From Candidatus Nomurabacteria bacterium RIFCSPLOWO2_01_FULL_41_12 (GTDB lineage Bacteria; Patescibacteriota; Minisyncoccia; Phycocordibacterales; UBA9973), in contig MFUY01000020.1 of NCBI GenBank assembly GCA_001787035.1, forward strand, positions 14,892 to 37,259: a DNA stretch of 22,368 bases. The letters run 5' to 3'. The notes under the pieces are model-generated. The model worked only from the letters and a program-made list of their open reading frames with translations. It did not search any database and was not told where the DNA came from. Below, piece after piece: positions 15,272 through 22,368 of the stretch. Position 1 is the stretch's first letter, and every line of letters begins with the position of its first letter. The position numbers and the translations under genes were made by a program.

Positions 15272-15313
15272 TTCCATTAACACTCACGGCCGTGAACACC
15301 AGTGGTAATAAAA
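15272..15313. repeat. 42-bp flanking repeat, copy 2 (downstream of the regulator gene)
   Basis: This is the second copy at an offset of 651 bp. Its core is a perfect 10-bp palindrome, CACGGCCGTG (15285-15294), flanked by CACT (15281-15284) and AGTG (15301-15304). It lies 11 nt after the regulator stop and 115 nt before the leuS start. Confidence 0.75.
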
Positions 15314-15400
15314 GTTTCGCAAGTAAGACCTAAGTAACATCTAAGGAAGGTCTAAAGAGTGAGCAGGGGGAATCTTTAATCAGACTCTCATTTTGCAAAC
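15314..15400 (+). other. Possible structured element between repeat copy 2 and leuS
   Basis: GTTTCGCAA (15314-15322) can pair with TTGCAAAC (15393-15400) with one bulge. Inside are AGACCT/AGGTCT (15326-15331 and 15348-15353) and AGAGT/ACTCT (15356-15360 and 15384-15388). This could form a three-way junction. It could be the leader of a leuS transcript starting upstream, but the leuS -10 at 15415 would make it non-transcribed DNA for that promoter. The stems are short and the call is weak. No T-box consensus is seen. Confidence 0.25.
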
Positions 15401-15420
15401 GACTGAATTTCAGGTATTAT
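15393..15420 (+). promoter_or_regulatory. leuS promoter
   Basis: A -35-like TTGCAA (15393-15398) and a -10 TATTAT (15415-15420) are 16 bp apart. The -10 ends 7 nt before the ATG at 15428, the same leaderless geometry as neighbouring genes. The -10 overlaps the first in-frame ATG at 15419, which argues against that codon being used from this promoter. Confidence 0.5.
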
Positions 15421-15427
15421 GGAATGT

Positions 15428-18274
15428 ATGGCAAAGTATAATCACTTAAAGATAGAAAAGAAATGGCAGAAGGAGTGGGTAAAAAAGAAAGTTTATCAAG
15501 CCAAGGATTTATCCAAAAAACCCAAGTATTACGCTCTCATCGAGTTTCCGTATCCTTCCGGTGACGGACTGCATGTAGGACACCCCAGGCCATATATCGG
15601 GATGGATTTGATTTCTAGGAAGAAAAGGATGGAAGGCTACAATGTACTTTATCCGATAGGCTGGGATGCTTTCGGTCTGCCGACGGAGAATTATGCCATC
15701 AAAACGGGCAAAGACCCTAGAGTTGTTACTAAGCAAAACAGCGATACTTTTCGCAGGCAAATCAAATCGCTCGGCATCTCTTTTGATTGGTCACGAGAGA
15801 TCAACACCACCGACCCAAAATATTATAAATGGACACAGTGGATATTTTTACAGTTTCTGAAAAAAGGCTTAGCTTATAAGGCTAAAATGACGATTAATTG
15901 GTGTCCTTCTTGCAAAATAGGGCTCGCGAATGAAGAAGTGGTCGCAGGTGCTTGTGAGCGGTGTGGAACAGCAGTAGAAAAAAGAGAAAAAGAACAATGG
16001 ATGCTCGCGATTACCAAATATGCCGATAGACTGGATAAAGATCTAGATACTGTAGATTATTTGCCACATATTAAACTCTCGCAGAAAAATTGGATAGGGC
16101 GGAGCGAAGGAATAAATTTGAAATGCAGGGTCAAAGATTCGGATATTTCTTTTGAAGTTTATGATTCTGTGCCGCAGACTTTTATGGCGCAGACTTTTAC
16201 TGTAGTTGCGCCCGACCACCCGCTTTTGAAAAAATTAGTAGAAGGAACAGGAAGAGAAAAGGAAATTCTATCTTATGCCGAAAAGATGATTACGGAGCGC
16301 GCAAAGCTCGGCGTTGAGTATGTGAAGGAAGTTGATGGTATCTTCACGGGACGATATGTGTGGTATGAACCTGCGCAAAGAGATTTACCAATTTGGGTGG
16401 CCTCGTATGCAATAATGGGGTATGGCTCCGGTGTTGTTAACTGCAGCGCTCACGACGAAAGAGATTTCATATTTGCTAAGAAATTTAACATTTCGCTTCA
16501 CGAAGTTGCAGAACCTTTATTTATAAATACGGGCGGGGTGGACTCGTTTCAGGAGGGTCAACCTTTTTCCGAAAGAGAAGCAGTGTCAATAATAATAAAA
16601 CATTGGTCGGAAGATAAATATCTGGGGCTCAAGTCTAAAAATGTGCATTGGGCGATTTTCCCGACCGGCGGATTAGAGAAGGGAGAAAGACCTGAAGAAG
16701 CGGCCAATCGGGAGATAAAAGAAGAAACAGGATACGTAAATTTCAAATTAGTTAAAAAAATCGGCCGTTCACATGCGAAGTTTTACCATGTGCAGAAAAA
16801 AGAAAATGTTTTCGCGCACTTCACTAGTTTTTATTTCGAGTTAAAAAACGGAGAGCAAAATAAAATAACGGAAGAAGAAAATCAGAGGCACAGCATGATG
16901 TGGCTGGCGCCGGATGACGTGGAGAATTTTCTCACTCAAGAGGGGCAGAAGCGCGACTGGAAAATATTACAGGGGACAGAAGAGGCGGTCGTGAAAAATG
17001 GAATTCTCGCTGAACCGGCAGAATTTAAAGACAGGGAATGGTTCGAGGTTCGCGAGGATATTATTGATTACATTGTAAAAAAAGGCTGGGGTAAAAGAAA
17101 AATGAATTTCAAGCTACGCGATTGGGTTTTTTCAAGGCAGCGATATTGGGGCGAGCCGATACCGGTGGTGCATTGTGAGAACTGCGGCATTGTGCCGCTA
17201 CCGGAAAAAGATTTGCCACTACTTTTACCTAAAGTAAAGAATTACCAGCCGACAGATAATGGAGAGTCGCCTTTGGCAAAAATTGATAAATGGGTCAATG
17301 TCAAGTGTCCGAAATGTAAGAGGCTGGCGAAGAGGGAAACGGATACGATGCCCAACTGGGCGGGTTCAAGCTGGTATTATCTTCGCTATACGAACCCGAA
17401 AAATAATAAAGAATTTGCTTCGCAAAAAAATCTGAAATACTGGACACCAGTTGATTGGTATAACGGAGGCAACGAGCATACTACATTGCATCTTTTGTAC
17501 TCTCGTTTTTGGCATAAATTTTTATATGATTTGAAATTAGTGCCGACCAGCGAGCCGTATATGAAGCGCACTTCCCATGGGCTTATTCTAGCGGAAGGCG
17601 GAGAGAAAATGTCTAAATCTAAAGGCAATGTCATCAATCCGGACGACATAGTGGAAAGGTATGGCGCGGACACCTTGCGTCTTTATGAGATGTTTATGGG
17701 GCCTTTTGACCAGGCGATAGCCTGGAGCGAGGAAGCAATTATCGGCCCACGCCGGTTCCTGGAGAGGGTTTGGAAATTTCAATTTAGATTGAAGGAAAAT
17801 AAAGTTGAGGTTTCTCAATTTATTATAAATTCAATTAATTTAGCTCGAAATAACATTAGCAGAGATATTGAAAGTATGAAATTCAATACAGCAGTAAGCC
17901 AGCTAATGATTTTATTAAATTATTTTGAAAAACAAAACATTACAATTCAAATTTACGAAACTTTTCTCCAGCTTCTTGCCCCACTTGCTCCACATATTAC
18001 CGAAGAAATATGGTTTAATTTAGGACACAAAAAATCTATACATCTTTCCGATTGGCCTAGGTGGCGTACGGATTCAATACAGGATGAAGAAATAAAAATT
18101 GTTGTTCAGGTTAACGGAAAAGTAAGAGCCCAAATGTTTATACCAATAGATACACCAGAGGAAAATATAAAAGAACAAGTTCTAAAGGATAAAGCAATCT
18201 TAAAGTATACTATGGGGAAAGACATCAAAAGAGTGGTTTATGTAAAAAATAGACTTATCAACATTGTAATGTAG
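15428..18274 (+). CDS. leuS: Leucyl-tRNA synthetase with inserted Nudix hydrolase domain
   Basis: The 948-residue enzyme charges tRNA-Leu. Numbered from the ATG at 15428: HVGH (49-52, HIGH motif), zinc-type CPSC/CERC (Cys159, 162, 176, 179), the CP1 editing region with APDHP and the conserved AHDERDF, a second Cys pair set (583/586 and 627/630), SRQRYWGEPIP, KMSKS (727-731), and a normal anticodon-binding and C-terminal region. Between AHDERDF and the return to the catalytic core (KLRDWVFSRQRYWG) lies an extra domain of about 160 residues (roughly 362-523) with a perfect Nudix box GGLEKGERPEEAANREIKEETGY (414-436 across two consensus halves G-x5-E-x7-REUxEExGU). The usual Thr-rich TTRPDT editing segment is replaced by VYDSVPQTFMAQTF. 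Start 15428 (MAKYNHLKIEKKWQ) is preferred over 15419 from family N-termini and the -10 position. A similar fusion may be common in Patescibacteria; I recall this but cannot check it. Confidence 0.93.
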   Translation: MAKYNHLKIEKKWQKEWVKKKVYQAKDLSKKPKYYALIEFPYPSGDGLHVGHPRPYIGMDLISRKKRMEGYNVLYPIGWDAFGLPTENYAIKTGKDPRVVTKQNSDTFRRQIKSLGISFDWSREINTTDPKYYKWTQWIFLQFLKKGLAYKAKMTINWCPSCKIGLANEEVVAGACERCGTAVEKREKEQWMLAITKYADRLDKDLDTVDYLPHIKLSQKNWIGRSEGINLKCRVKDSDISFEVYDSVPQTFMAQTFTVVAPDHPLLKKLVEGTGREKEILSYAEKMITERAKLGVEYVKEVDGIFTGRYVWYEPAQRDLPIWVASYAIMGYGSGVVNCSAHDERDFIFAKKFNISLHEVAEPLFINTGGVDSFQEGQPFSEREAVSIIIKHWSEDKYLGLKSKNVHWAIFPTGGLEKGERPEEAANREIKEETGYVNFKLVKKIGRSHAKFYHVQKKENVFAHFTSFYFELKNGEQNKITEEENQRHSMMWLAPDDVENFLTQEGQKRDWKILQGTEEAVVKNGILAEPAEFKDREWFEVREDIIDYIVKKGWGKRKMNFKLRDWVFSRQRYWGEPIPVVHCENCGIVPLPEKDLPLLLPKVKNYQPTDNGESPLAKIDKWVNVKCPKCKRLAKRETDTMPNWAGSSWYYLRYTNPKNNKEFASQKNLKYWTPVDWYNGGNEHTTLHLLYSRFWHKFLYDLKLVPTSEPYMKRTSHGLILAEGGEKMSKSKGNVINPDDIVERYGADTLRLYEMFMGPFDQAIAWSEEAIIGPRRFLERVWKFQFRLKENKVEVSQFIINSINLARNNISRDIESMKFNTAVSQLMILLNYFEKQNITIQIYETFLQLLAPLAPHITEEIWFNLGHKKSIHLSDWPRWRTDSIQDEEIKIVVQVNGKVRAQMFIPIDTPEENIKEQVLKDKAILKYTMGKDIKRVVYVKNRLINIVM

Positions 18275-18291
18275 CTTTTATCATAACTTAT

Positions 18292-18300
18292 TGATATAAT
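18292..18300 (+). promoter_or_regulatory. Extended -10 promoter of the O-antigen-ligase-like gene
   Basis: TGATATAAT is a perfect extended -10 ending 8 nt before the ATG at 18309, predicting a leaderless or near-leaderless mRNA. Confidence 0.65.
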
Positions 18301-18308
18301 GGAAACCT

Positions 18309-20423
18309 ATGCGTGCAAATATATTTGATAGAGTCTCGTTTTTGTCGCTTTTTTTAATCATAATATTATTACCGTTTTTCTTTCTACCAGGAACTTCTAT
18401 TTCAATTGAAACCGGGAAAGGTTTTCTCTTGGTGGCAGGGCTTACTGTTTGTGTTATTTCCCATGCAATTTCCCGTTTCTTTGCCGGCAAAATTATTTTA
18501 CCCAGATCTTTGTGCTTATGGGGAGGCGGGGGCGTAGTCTTGGCTTTCTTTCTCTCGGCTCTTTTTTCAAAGGTTTCGGAGGTGTCTTTTTTTGGCACGA
18601 TGTTTGACATTGGGACTTTTTGGTTTATTTTTTCCGCTTTCCTTTTAATGCTATTGTCTTCTATTATTTTAGGGAACCCCAAGAATGCAAGAATAGTCCT
18701 ATTCGGAGCCATATTGTCTTCAGGCCTTGTTTTAGTTTTTCAAACTGCTCATTTATTTATGCCCGGAATTTTGTCACTGGGAGTTTTAGCCGACAAGACC
18801 GGCAATATGCTGGGCTCCTGGAATGCATTTGGACTTTTTGCCGGATTTTCCGCTCTGGTGCTGCTCCTAGTAGTTGAATTTTTCCAAACCACTAAAATGG
18901 AAAAGCTGCTGTTTCAGGCCTTGACCGTACTTTCCTTGTTTTTAATTGCAGCTGTGAATTTTCCTCTGGTTTGGGTGCTTCTTGGATTTTTCACTTTAAT
19001 TATTTTTGTCTACAAAGTTTCAATTGCTTCAAAAGAAAAAGCGACAGAGGATTCCACCCTTGACGCTGGTGAAAGAAAATCCTCTTTTCCCGTATTTTCC
19101 TTTTCTGTCATTATAATTGCTCTTTTGTTCTTTATATCTGGGCAGTTTATCGGAGGAATTTTGCCTTCTAGCTTGGGTTTATCCAACAATGAAGTCAGTC
19201 CTTCGTTTGGCGCCACAATACTGGTAGCTAAATCAGTCCTTAAAGAGGATCCTGTTTTTGGCATAGGCCCGAACAGATTTGGAGAAGCTTGGGCGATGCA
19301 CAAGCCTATCGCAATCAATGCGACCCAATTTTGGGACGTTGCTTTCAGCTCCGGTTCAGGATTGTTGCCGACTTTTGCCGCTACTACTGGGTCTCTCGGC
19401 ATTCTCGCTTGGCTTGTATTTTTTGTTTTACTTATGTGGAGCGGCATTAAATCAATTTTTTCCAGTATTAAAAATGGCGAAAATTGGGAGACAATGGCTT
19501 TTTTCATATTGTCCGTTTATTTGTTTGCTGCTTGTTTTTTCTATGGAGGAGGAGTGGTCATCTTCTTATTAGCTTTTGCTTTTTCGGGCGTGTTTATAGG
19601 CTTGTCCGCCCGGAATGCGCAAAATACGGAAATCTCAATATCATTTTTAGACGACCACAGAAAGAGCTTTTTCTCCATATTGTTTATTATCCTTATGATA
19701 ATCATTTCCGCCGCTTTATCATTCAAATACATAGAGCGCTTTGTTTCTGTTGCACATTTTACCAAAGCGCTACAGGCCCCCACCGTCCCGCTTGCTGAAG
19801 AGTCTATCAACAAAGCTCTAGCGCTCCATGTAAATGATTTATATTTGCGTACTTATGCGCAGATATATCTCGTAAAATTAGATTCCTTGGTCAAAAAGGC
19901 GGATGCTTTATCTGATTCTGACAAGGCTGATCTGCAGACCAGCTTGACTCAAGCGGTAAGCGGCGCGCAAGGAGCCGCGGTATACAACTCGAAAAATTAT
20001 TTAAACTTCAAACTTCTGGGTTCTATCTATCAAACAGCCGCTACGCTAGGTGTTAAGGATACGGAAGGCAAAGCAGTCGAGGCATATAAAACGGCAGCAG
20101 CCCTTAATCCGCTCAATCCCGGTCTCAAGCTCAATATGGCAAGCGCATCTTTTGCCGACGGTAAAGTCAAAGAAGCAAAAGATTATGCGAATGCCGCCTT
20201 AACTCTGAAGTCGGACTATATTGATGCTCTAGTTGTTCTTTCTCAAATAGCAAAAAGCGAGGGTGACAATAAGAATGCCATCCTCTATGCGGAGCGCTCC
20301 CTCGCCCTTGATGGAGCGAATCAAAACTTGGTCAAATATGTTGATTCTCTTAAAGCTTCAAATTCTCCTGCTCCTCTTAATACCAGTGAAAAAGCAAAAG
20401 AACCTTCTACTAAAAAGAAATAA
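18309..20423 (+). CDS. O-antigen ligase/polymerase-like membrane protein with C-terminal TPR region
   Basis: A 704-residue protein with about 11-13 predicted membrane helices in residues 10-480, starting FLSLFLIIILLPFFFLPG. A long extracytoplasmic loop at about 295-360 contains VLKEDPVFGIGPNRFGEAWAMHKP, the GxGPxxF...H pattern of the Wzy_C/O-antigen ligase (WaaL-like) superfamily. Residues ~490-690 are soluble and helical with TPR-like periodicity (AYKTAAALNPLNPGLKLNMASASFADGKVKEA, then YANAALTLKSDYIDALVVLSQIAKSEGDNKNAILYAERSLAL), followed by a Pro/Lys-rich tail. WaaL-type proteins with TPR tails transfer or polymerise lipid-linked glycans at the outer face of the membrane. Whether this one acts on a surface polysaccharide or glycosylates proteins cannot be told from sequence. 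It lies 82 bp upstream of murJ, which fits a shared role in envelope assembly with undecaprenyl-linked substrates. Confidence 0.75.
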   Translation: MRANIFDRVSFLSLFLIIILLPFFFLPGTSISIETGKGFLLVAGLTVCVISHAISRFFAGKIILPRSLCLWGGGGVVLAFFLSALFSKVSEVSFFGTMFDIGTFWFIFSAFLLMLLSSIILGNPKNARIVLFGAILSSGLVLVFQTAHLFMPGILSLGVLADKTGNMLGSWNAFGLFAGFSALVLLLVVEFFQTTKMEKLLFQALTVLSLFLIAAVNFPLVWVLLGFFTLIIFVYKVSIASKEKATEDSTLDAGERKSSFPVFSFSVIIIALLFFISGQFIGGILPSSLGLSNNEVSPSFGATILVAKSVLKEDPVFGIGPNRFGEAWAMHKPIAINATQFWDVAFSSGSGLLPTFAATTGSLGILAWLVFFVLLMWSGIKSIFSSIKNGENWETMAFFILSVYLFAACFFYGGGVVIFLLAFAFSGVFIGLSARNAQNTEISISFLDDHRKSFFSILFIILMIIISAALSFKYIERFVSVAHFTKALQAPTVPLAEESINKALALHVNDLYLRTYAQIYLVKLDSLVKKADALSDSDKADLQTSLTQAVSGAQGAAVYNSKNYLNFKLLGSIYQTAATLGVKDTEGKAVEAYKTAAALNPLNPGLKLNMASASFADGKVKEAKDYANAALTLKSDYIDALVVLSQIAKSEGDNKNAILYAERSLALDGANQNLVKYVDSLKASNSPAPLNTSEKAKEPSTKKK

Positions 20424-20436
20424 TAAAAATGGATGG

Positions 20437-20507
20437 ATCCCGTACGAAATTCACAAAACATGTGTTATGCTGTGATAGCTTATTAAATAATTAATTTCGT
20501 ACGGGAT
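20437..20507 (+). promoter_or_regulatory. Perfect 15-bp inverted repeat with the murJ start codon in one arm
   Basis: ATCCCGTACGAAATT (20437-20451) and AATTTCGTACGGGAT (20493-20507) are exact reverse complements, separated by 41 nt. The right arm includes the first two bases of the murJ ATG (20506-20508). The core CGTACG is itself palindromic, so each arm is also a small operator-like half-site. In a read-through RNA the arms would pair and bury the start codon. In DNA they could be paired repressor sites flanking the promoter at 20463-20471. Confidence 0.65.
20463..20471 (+). promoter_or_regulatory. Candidate extended -10 promoter of murJ
   Basis: TGTTATGCT resembles an extended -10 and lies in the loop between the two inverted-repeat arms. 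A transcript from here would have a 5' UTR of about 28 nt and would lack the left arm, so it would escape start-codon sequestration. Confidence 0.4.
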
Positions 20508-22212
20508 GGATAGAATTATCAGGATTTTTGGCAAGGAATATGGAAGTGTAAATCAGGCCGCGCTTCTCTTAGGTTTTTTTGCTTTTCTTTCGCAAATTCT
20601 GGCGCTCTTTCGTGACCGTTTTTTGGCGCACTTTATCGGACCGACATCCTCGCTCGACGTCTATTATGCGGCTTTTCGCGTGCCGGATCTTATCTTCATC
20701 TCTATCGCGTCTCTCGCTTCCGTTACTGTTATTATTCCCTTTATTGCGGCAAAAATGCCTGAAGGGAAAATCACAGATGAGGCGCGTAAATTATTAAATG
20801 ACATTTTCACCGTTTTTTTTATTGTCATGCTAGCTGTTTCTCTCGCCGCCTTTTTCTTGATGCCCTACTTGGCGCCCTTGATTGCCCCCGGTTTTACCGC
20901 TCCAATGCAGTCAAAAATGATAGAACTTTCTCGCATAATGCTGTTTTCACCGATATTACTGGGGCTTTCCAATCTCTTCGGCACAGTCACCCAGCTTTTT
21001 CGTCGGTTTTTTATTTATGCTTTAAGCCCCATTCTTTATAATGTCGGAATCATCCTTGGCGTTATATTTTTATATCCAACTTTTGGAATCAAAGGGCTCG
21101 CCTTTGGTGTTCTCCTCGGAGCTCTGATGCATTTTGGCATACAAGCTCTCGCGTCAAACGCTTTTCACTTTACTCCGAAATTTTCCCTCGGCCGTGGGCC
21201 TATGGGCGAGGCTACATCTATTAATTTCTCGGGTATAAAAGCCATTGCCTTAACGTCATTCCCGCGCACTCTCGGCCTCTCTTTGAACAGCATTGCCCTT
21301 ATCTCCATCATTGCCCTCGCCTCATACTTGGAAGGCGGATCTATCTCAATTTTTAATCTTTCGCTCAATTTGCAATCCGTGCCTCTCAATATCATCGGGA
21401 TATCTTATGCGGTCGCCGCTTTTCCGACTTTGGCCAAGTCAGTATCTCTCGGGAAGCTCGATGAATTCAGAAATCACTTGAAAGAAGCCGCCCGGGCCGT
21501 AATTTTCTGGTCTTTACCCATCACTTTTCTTTTTATTGTACTGCGCGCGCAGATTGTGCGTGTAATACTCGGTTCCGGCTCCTTCTCTTGGGACAATACT
21601 CGCCTGGTAGCGGCCTCGCTTGCGATTTTTTCCGTTTCAGTTATCGCGCAGGGCATGATCGCTCTTTTGTCTCGCGCTTATTATGCCAGGGGCGAAACAA
21701 AAACTCCGCTTTTAATTAATTTATTTTGCTCCATTCTGATAATCATTTTATCCTATGTGTTTGTTTATCTTTTCCAAAATATTCCCTTATTGCGCTATTT
21801 CATAGAGTCCCTCTTGAAAGTGACGGATATTCCAGGAACAGAAGTATTAATGCTGCCACTTGCGTATTCCACCGGAACTATTTTGAATTTTATTTTATAT
21901 TGGTTTTTTGTCAGACGGGATTTCATGAAAGGGGAGTCTTTCATTACTAAGACTTTTTTCCAGACGCTCGGCGCCTCGTTTTTCCTGGGACTTGCGGCTT
22001 ATCTAGGCTTAAATATACTCTCGCCAATTTTTGGCACCACCACATTCTGGGGAGTTTTCTTGCAAGGATTTATCTCAGGAATTTTGGGCATCCTAACCGC
22101 TATTATTGTGCTGTATCTTTTGAAAAATGAGGAGTTGGAAGATATAACCAAAACTCTTAAAACCAAATTTTGGTACGCGAAAATCCTCGCTCCTTCCCAG
22201 GAAGGGCTTTAG
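20506..22212 (+). CDS. murJ: Lipid II flippase MurJ (MviN family)
   Basis: A 568-residue polytopic protein of the MOP/MATE-like MviN family, which moves lipid II from the cytoplasmic to the outer face of the membrane for peptidoglycan synthesis. It shows the typical N-terminus (NQAALLLGFFAFLSQILALFRDRFLAHFIG), SLDVYYAAFRVPDLIFISIASLASVTVIIPF and, later, YYARGETKTPLLINL, all MurJ hallmarks. About 14 membrane helices are expected. It is somewhat longer than the usual ~510 residues, with extra residues in the C-terminal half (around VYLFQNIPLLRYFIESLLKVTDIPG) and a polar tail. The start at 20506 sits inside an inverted repeat. Arg24 and Arg52-type charged positions in the cavity (RDR, RVPD) are present. 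The preceding gene is O-antigen-ligase-like, so the two could work on lipid-linked precursors at the same membrane. No T-rich terminator was found after the stop; the repeated promoter region begins 14 bp downstream. Confidence 0.92.
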   Translation: MDRIIRIFGKEYGSVNQAALLLGFFAFLSQILALFRDRFLAHFIGPTSSLDVYYAAFRVPDLIFISIASLASVTVIIPFIAAKMPEGKITDEARKLLNDIFTVFFIVMLAVSLAAFFLMPYLAPLIAPGFTAPMQSKMIELSRIMLFSPILLGLSNLFGTVTQLFRRFFIYALSPILYNVGIILGVIFLYPTFGIKGLAFGVLLGALMHFGIQALASNAFHFTPKFSLGRGPMGEATSINFSGIKAIALTSFPRTLGLSLNSIALISIIALASYLEGGSISIFNLSLNLQSVPLNIIGISYAVAAFPTLAKSVSLGKLDEFRNHLKEAARAVIFWSLPITFLFIVLRAQIVRVILGSGSFSWDNTRLVAASLAIFSVSVIAQGMIALLSRAYYARGETKTPLLINLFCSILIIILSYVFVYLFQNIPLLRYFIESLLKVTDIPGTEVLMLPLAYSTGTILNFILYWFFVRRDFMKGESFITKTFFQTLGASFFLGLAAYLGLNILSPIFGTTTFWGVFLQGFISGILGILTAIIVLYLLKNEELEDITKTLKTKFWYAKILAPSQEGL

Positions 22213-22265
22213 CTCTAGTTGGGGGGTTATCCCCACTCATTTTCCTTTAAAGAAAAGGGTATTTT

Positions 22266-22274
22266 TGATATAAT
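22266..22274 (+). promoter_or_regulatory. Extended -10 promoter of the second adhesin-type gene
   Basis: TGATATAAT is a perfect extended -10, 23 nt before the ATG at 22298, the same spacing as copy 1. It is closer to consensus than copy 1 (TGGTACAAT), so this copy may be the more strongly expressed. Confidence 0.6.
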
Positions 22275-22297
22275 TAAAGAGTCCTAAAACAAAGAAA

Positions 22298-22368
22298 ATG
22301 ATACATAAAAATTCTTTTAGGATATCAAGGAAAAGATTTTTTATCTCTGGACTTTTAGTCTTAGCTTT
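22298..22368 (+). CDS. N-terminus of a secreted protein paralogous to the S74 adhesin (3' partial)
   Basis: The 23 visible residues (MIHKNSFRISRKRFFISGLL, then VLA) form a basic segment and the beginning of a signal-peptide helix. They match the N-terminus of the adhesin at 11521 (MIPKNFRKIS...LGLLVLA) position for position. The gene continues beyond the window, so whether it shares the collagen, Gly-rich or S74 domains cannot be seen. Confidence 0.7.
   Translation, partial: MIHKNSFRISRKRFFISGLLVLA

Larger units (their letters stand above)
22226..22368 (+). repeat. Duplicated promoter / 5' UTR / signal-peptide region, copy 2 (truncated by window end)
   Basis: It aligns to 11449-11591 at a constant offset of 10,777 bp with no gaps; the last ~21 bases of the window are nearly identical to copy 1. 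The homology evidently continues past the right edge. Confidence 0.8.

Noticed and set aside
14676..15313. CRISPR-Cas remnant (Cas2-like protein with flanking repeats)
   Set aside because: Only two diverged repeats occur, with a gene rather than a spacer between them; there is no array and no cas1. A PaaX-type regulator with operators fits better.
15314..15418. T-box riboswitch upstream of leuS
   Set aside because: No T-box consensus, specifier loop or terminator/antiterminator pair could be found, and the leuS -10 lies after this region.
19010..19507. 165-aa minus-strand frame inside the O-antigen-ligase-like gene
   Set aside because: There is no promoter-like sequence, the composition is an antisense image of a membrane gene, and the sense frame has clear domains.
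22191..22204. CCTTCC/GGAAGG hairpin as murJ terminator
   Set aside because: It lies inside the coding end, has a very small loop and is not followed by a T tract.

Overview
The window looks like a chromosomal segment of a Candidate Phyla Radiation (Patescibacteria, probably Parcubacteria-like) bacterium. This is inferred from several lineage-flavoured traits: a DUF5671 membrane protein, a LeuRS with a Nudix domain inserted in its editing region, a very short YchF, a PaaX/Cas2-fold regulator next to leuS, giant IPT/FN3 surface proteins beside type IV pilin-like genes, and mostly leaderless promoters. No marker such as rRNA is present, so the taxonomy is inference. All genes seen are on the + strand, and no intergenic stretch exceeds about 205 bp.

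Layout. (1) 1-7629 is a surface/pilus block read as one operon with gaps of 1-35 nt: a giant IPT/FN3 surface protein whose 5' end lies outside the window, a membrane-anchored hypothetical, a secreted protein, a prepilin whose leader carries a palindromic insertion, and a PilX-like minor pilin. (2) 7681-11317 holds three separately promoted genes: a YchF without its coiled coil, a 609-aa protein of unknown function, and a DUF5671 membrane protein. (3) 11344-14589 is a 104-bp palindromic element followed by a collagen-like, glycine-rich, S74 phage-tail-fibre-type adhesin. (4) 14621-18274 is a PaaX/Cas2-fold regulator bracketed by two copies of a 42-bp repeat, then leuS with a Nudix insertion. 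(5) 18309-22212 is an envelope pair, an O-antigen-ligase-like polytopic protein with a C-terminal TPR region and the lipid II flippase MurJ; the murJ start codon lies inside a perfect 15-bp inverted repeat. (6) From 22226 the promoter, 5' UTR and signal-peptide region of the S74 adhesin recur, and a paralogous gene runs off the right edge.

Most of the coding capacity is given to the cell surface (pilins, adhesins, glycan export or ligation, peptidoglycan precursor flipping), as expected for an episymbiotic lifestyle; that link is inference. The most notable observations are the 75-bp in-frame palindromic insertion in the prepilin leader with a 7-bp flanking duplication, the two repeat systems around the regulator and the adhesins, the repeated TGnTATAAT-(7-8 nt)-ATG leaderless arrangement, and the two remodelled housekeeping proteins (YchF and LeuRS).
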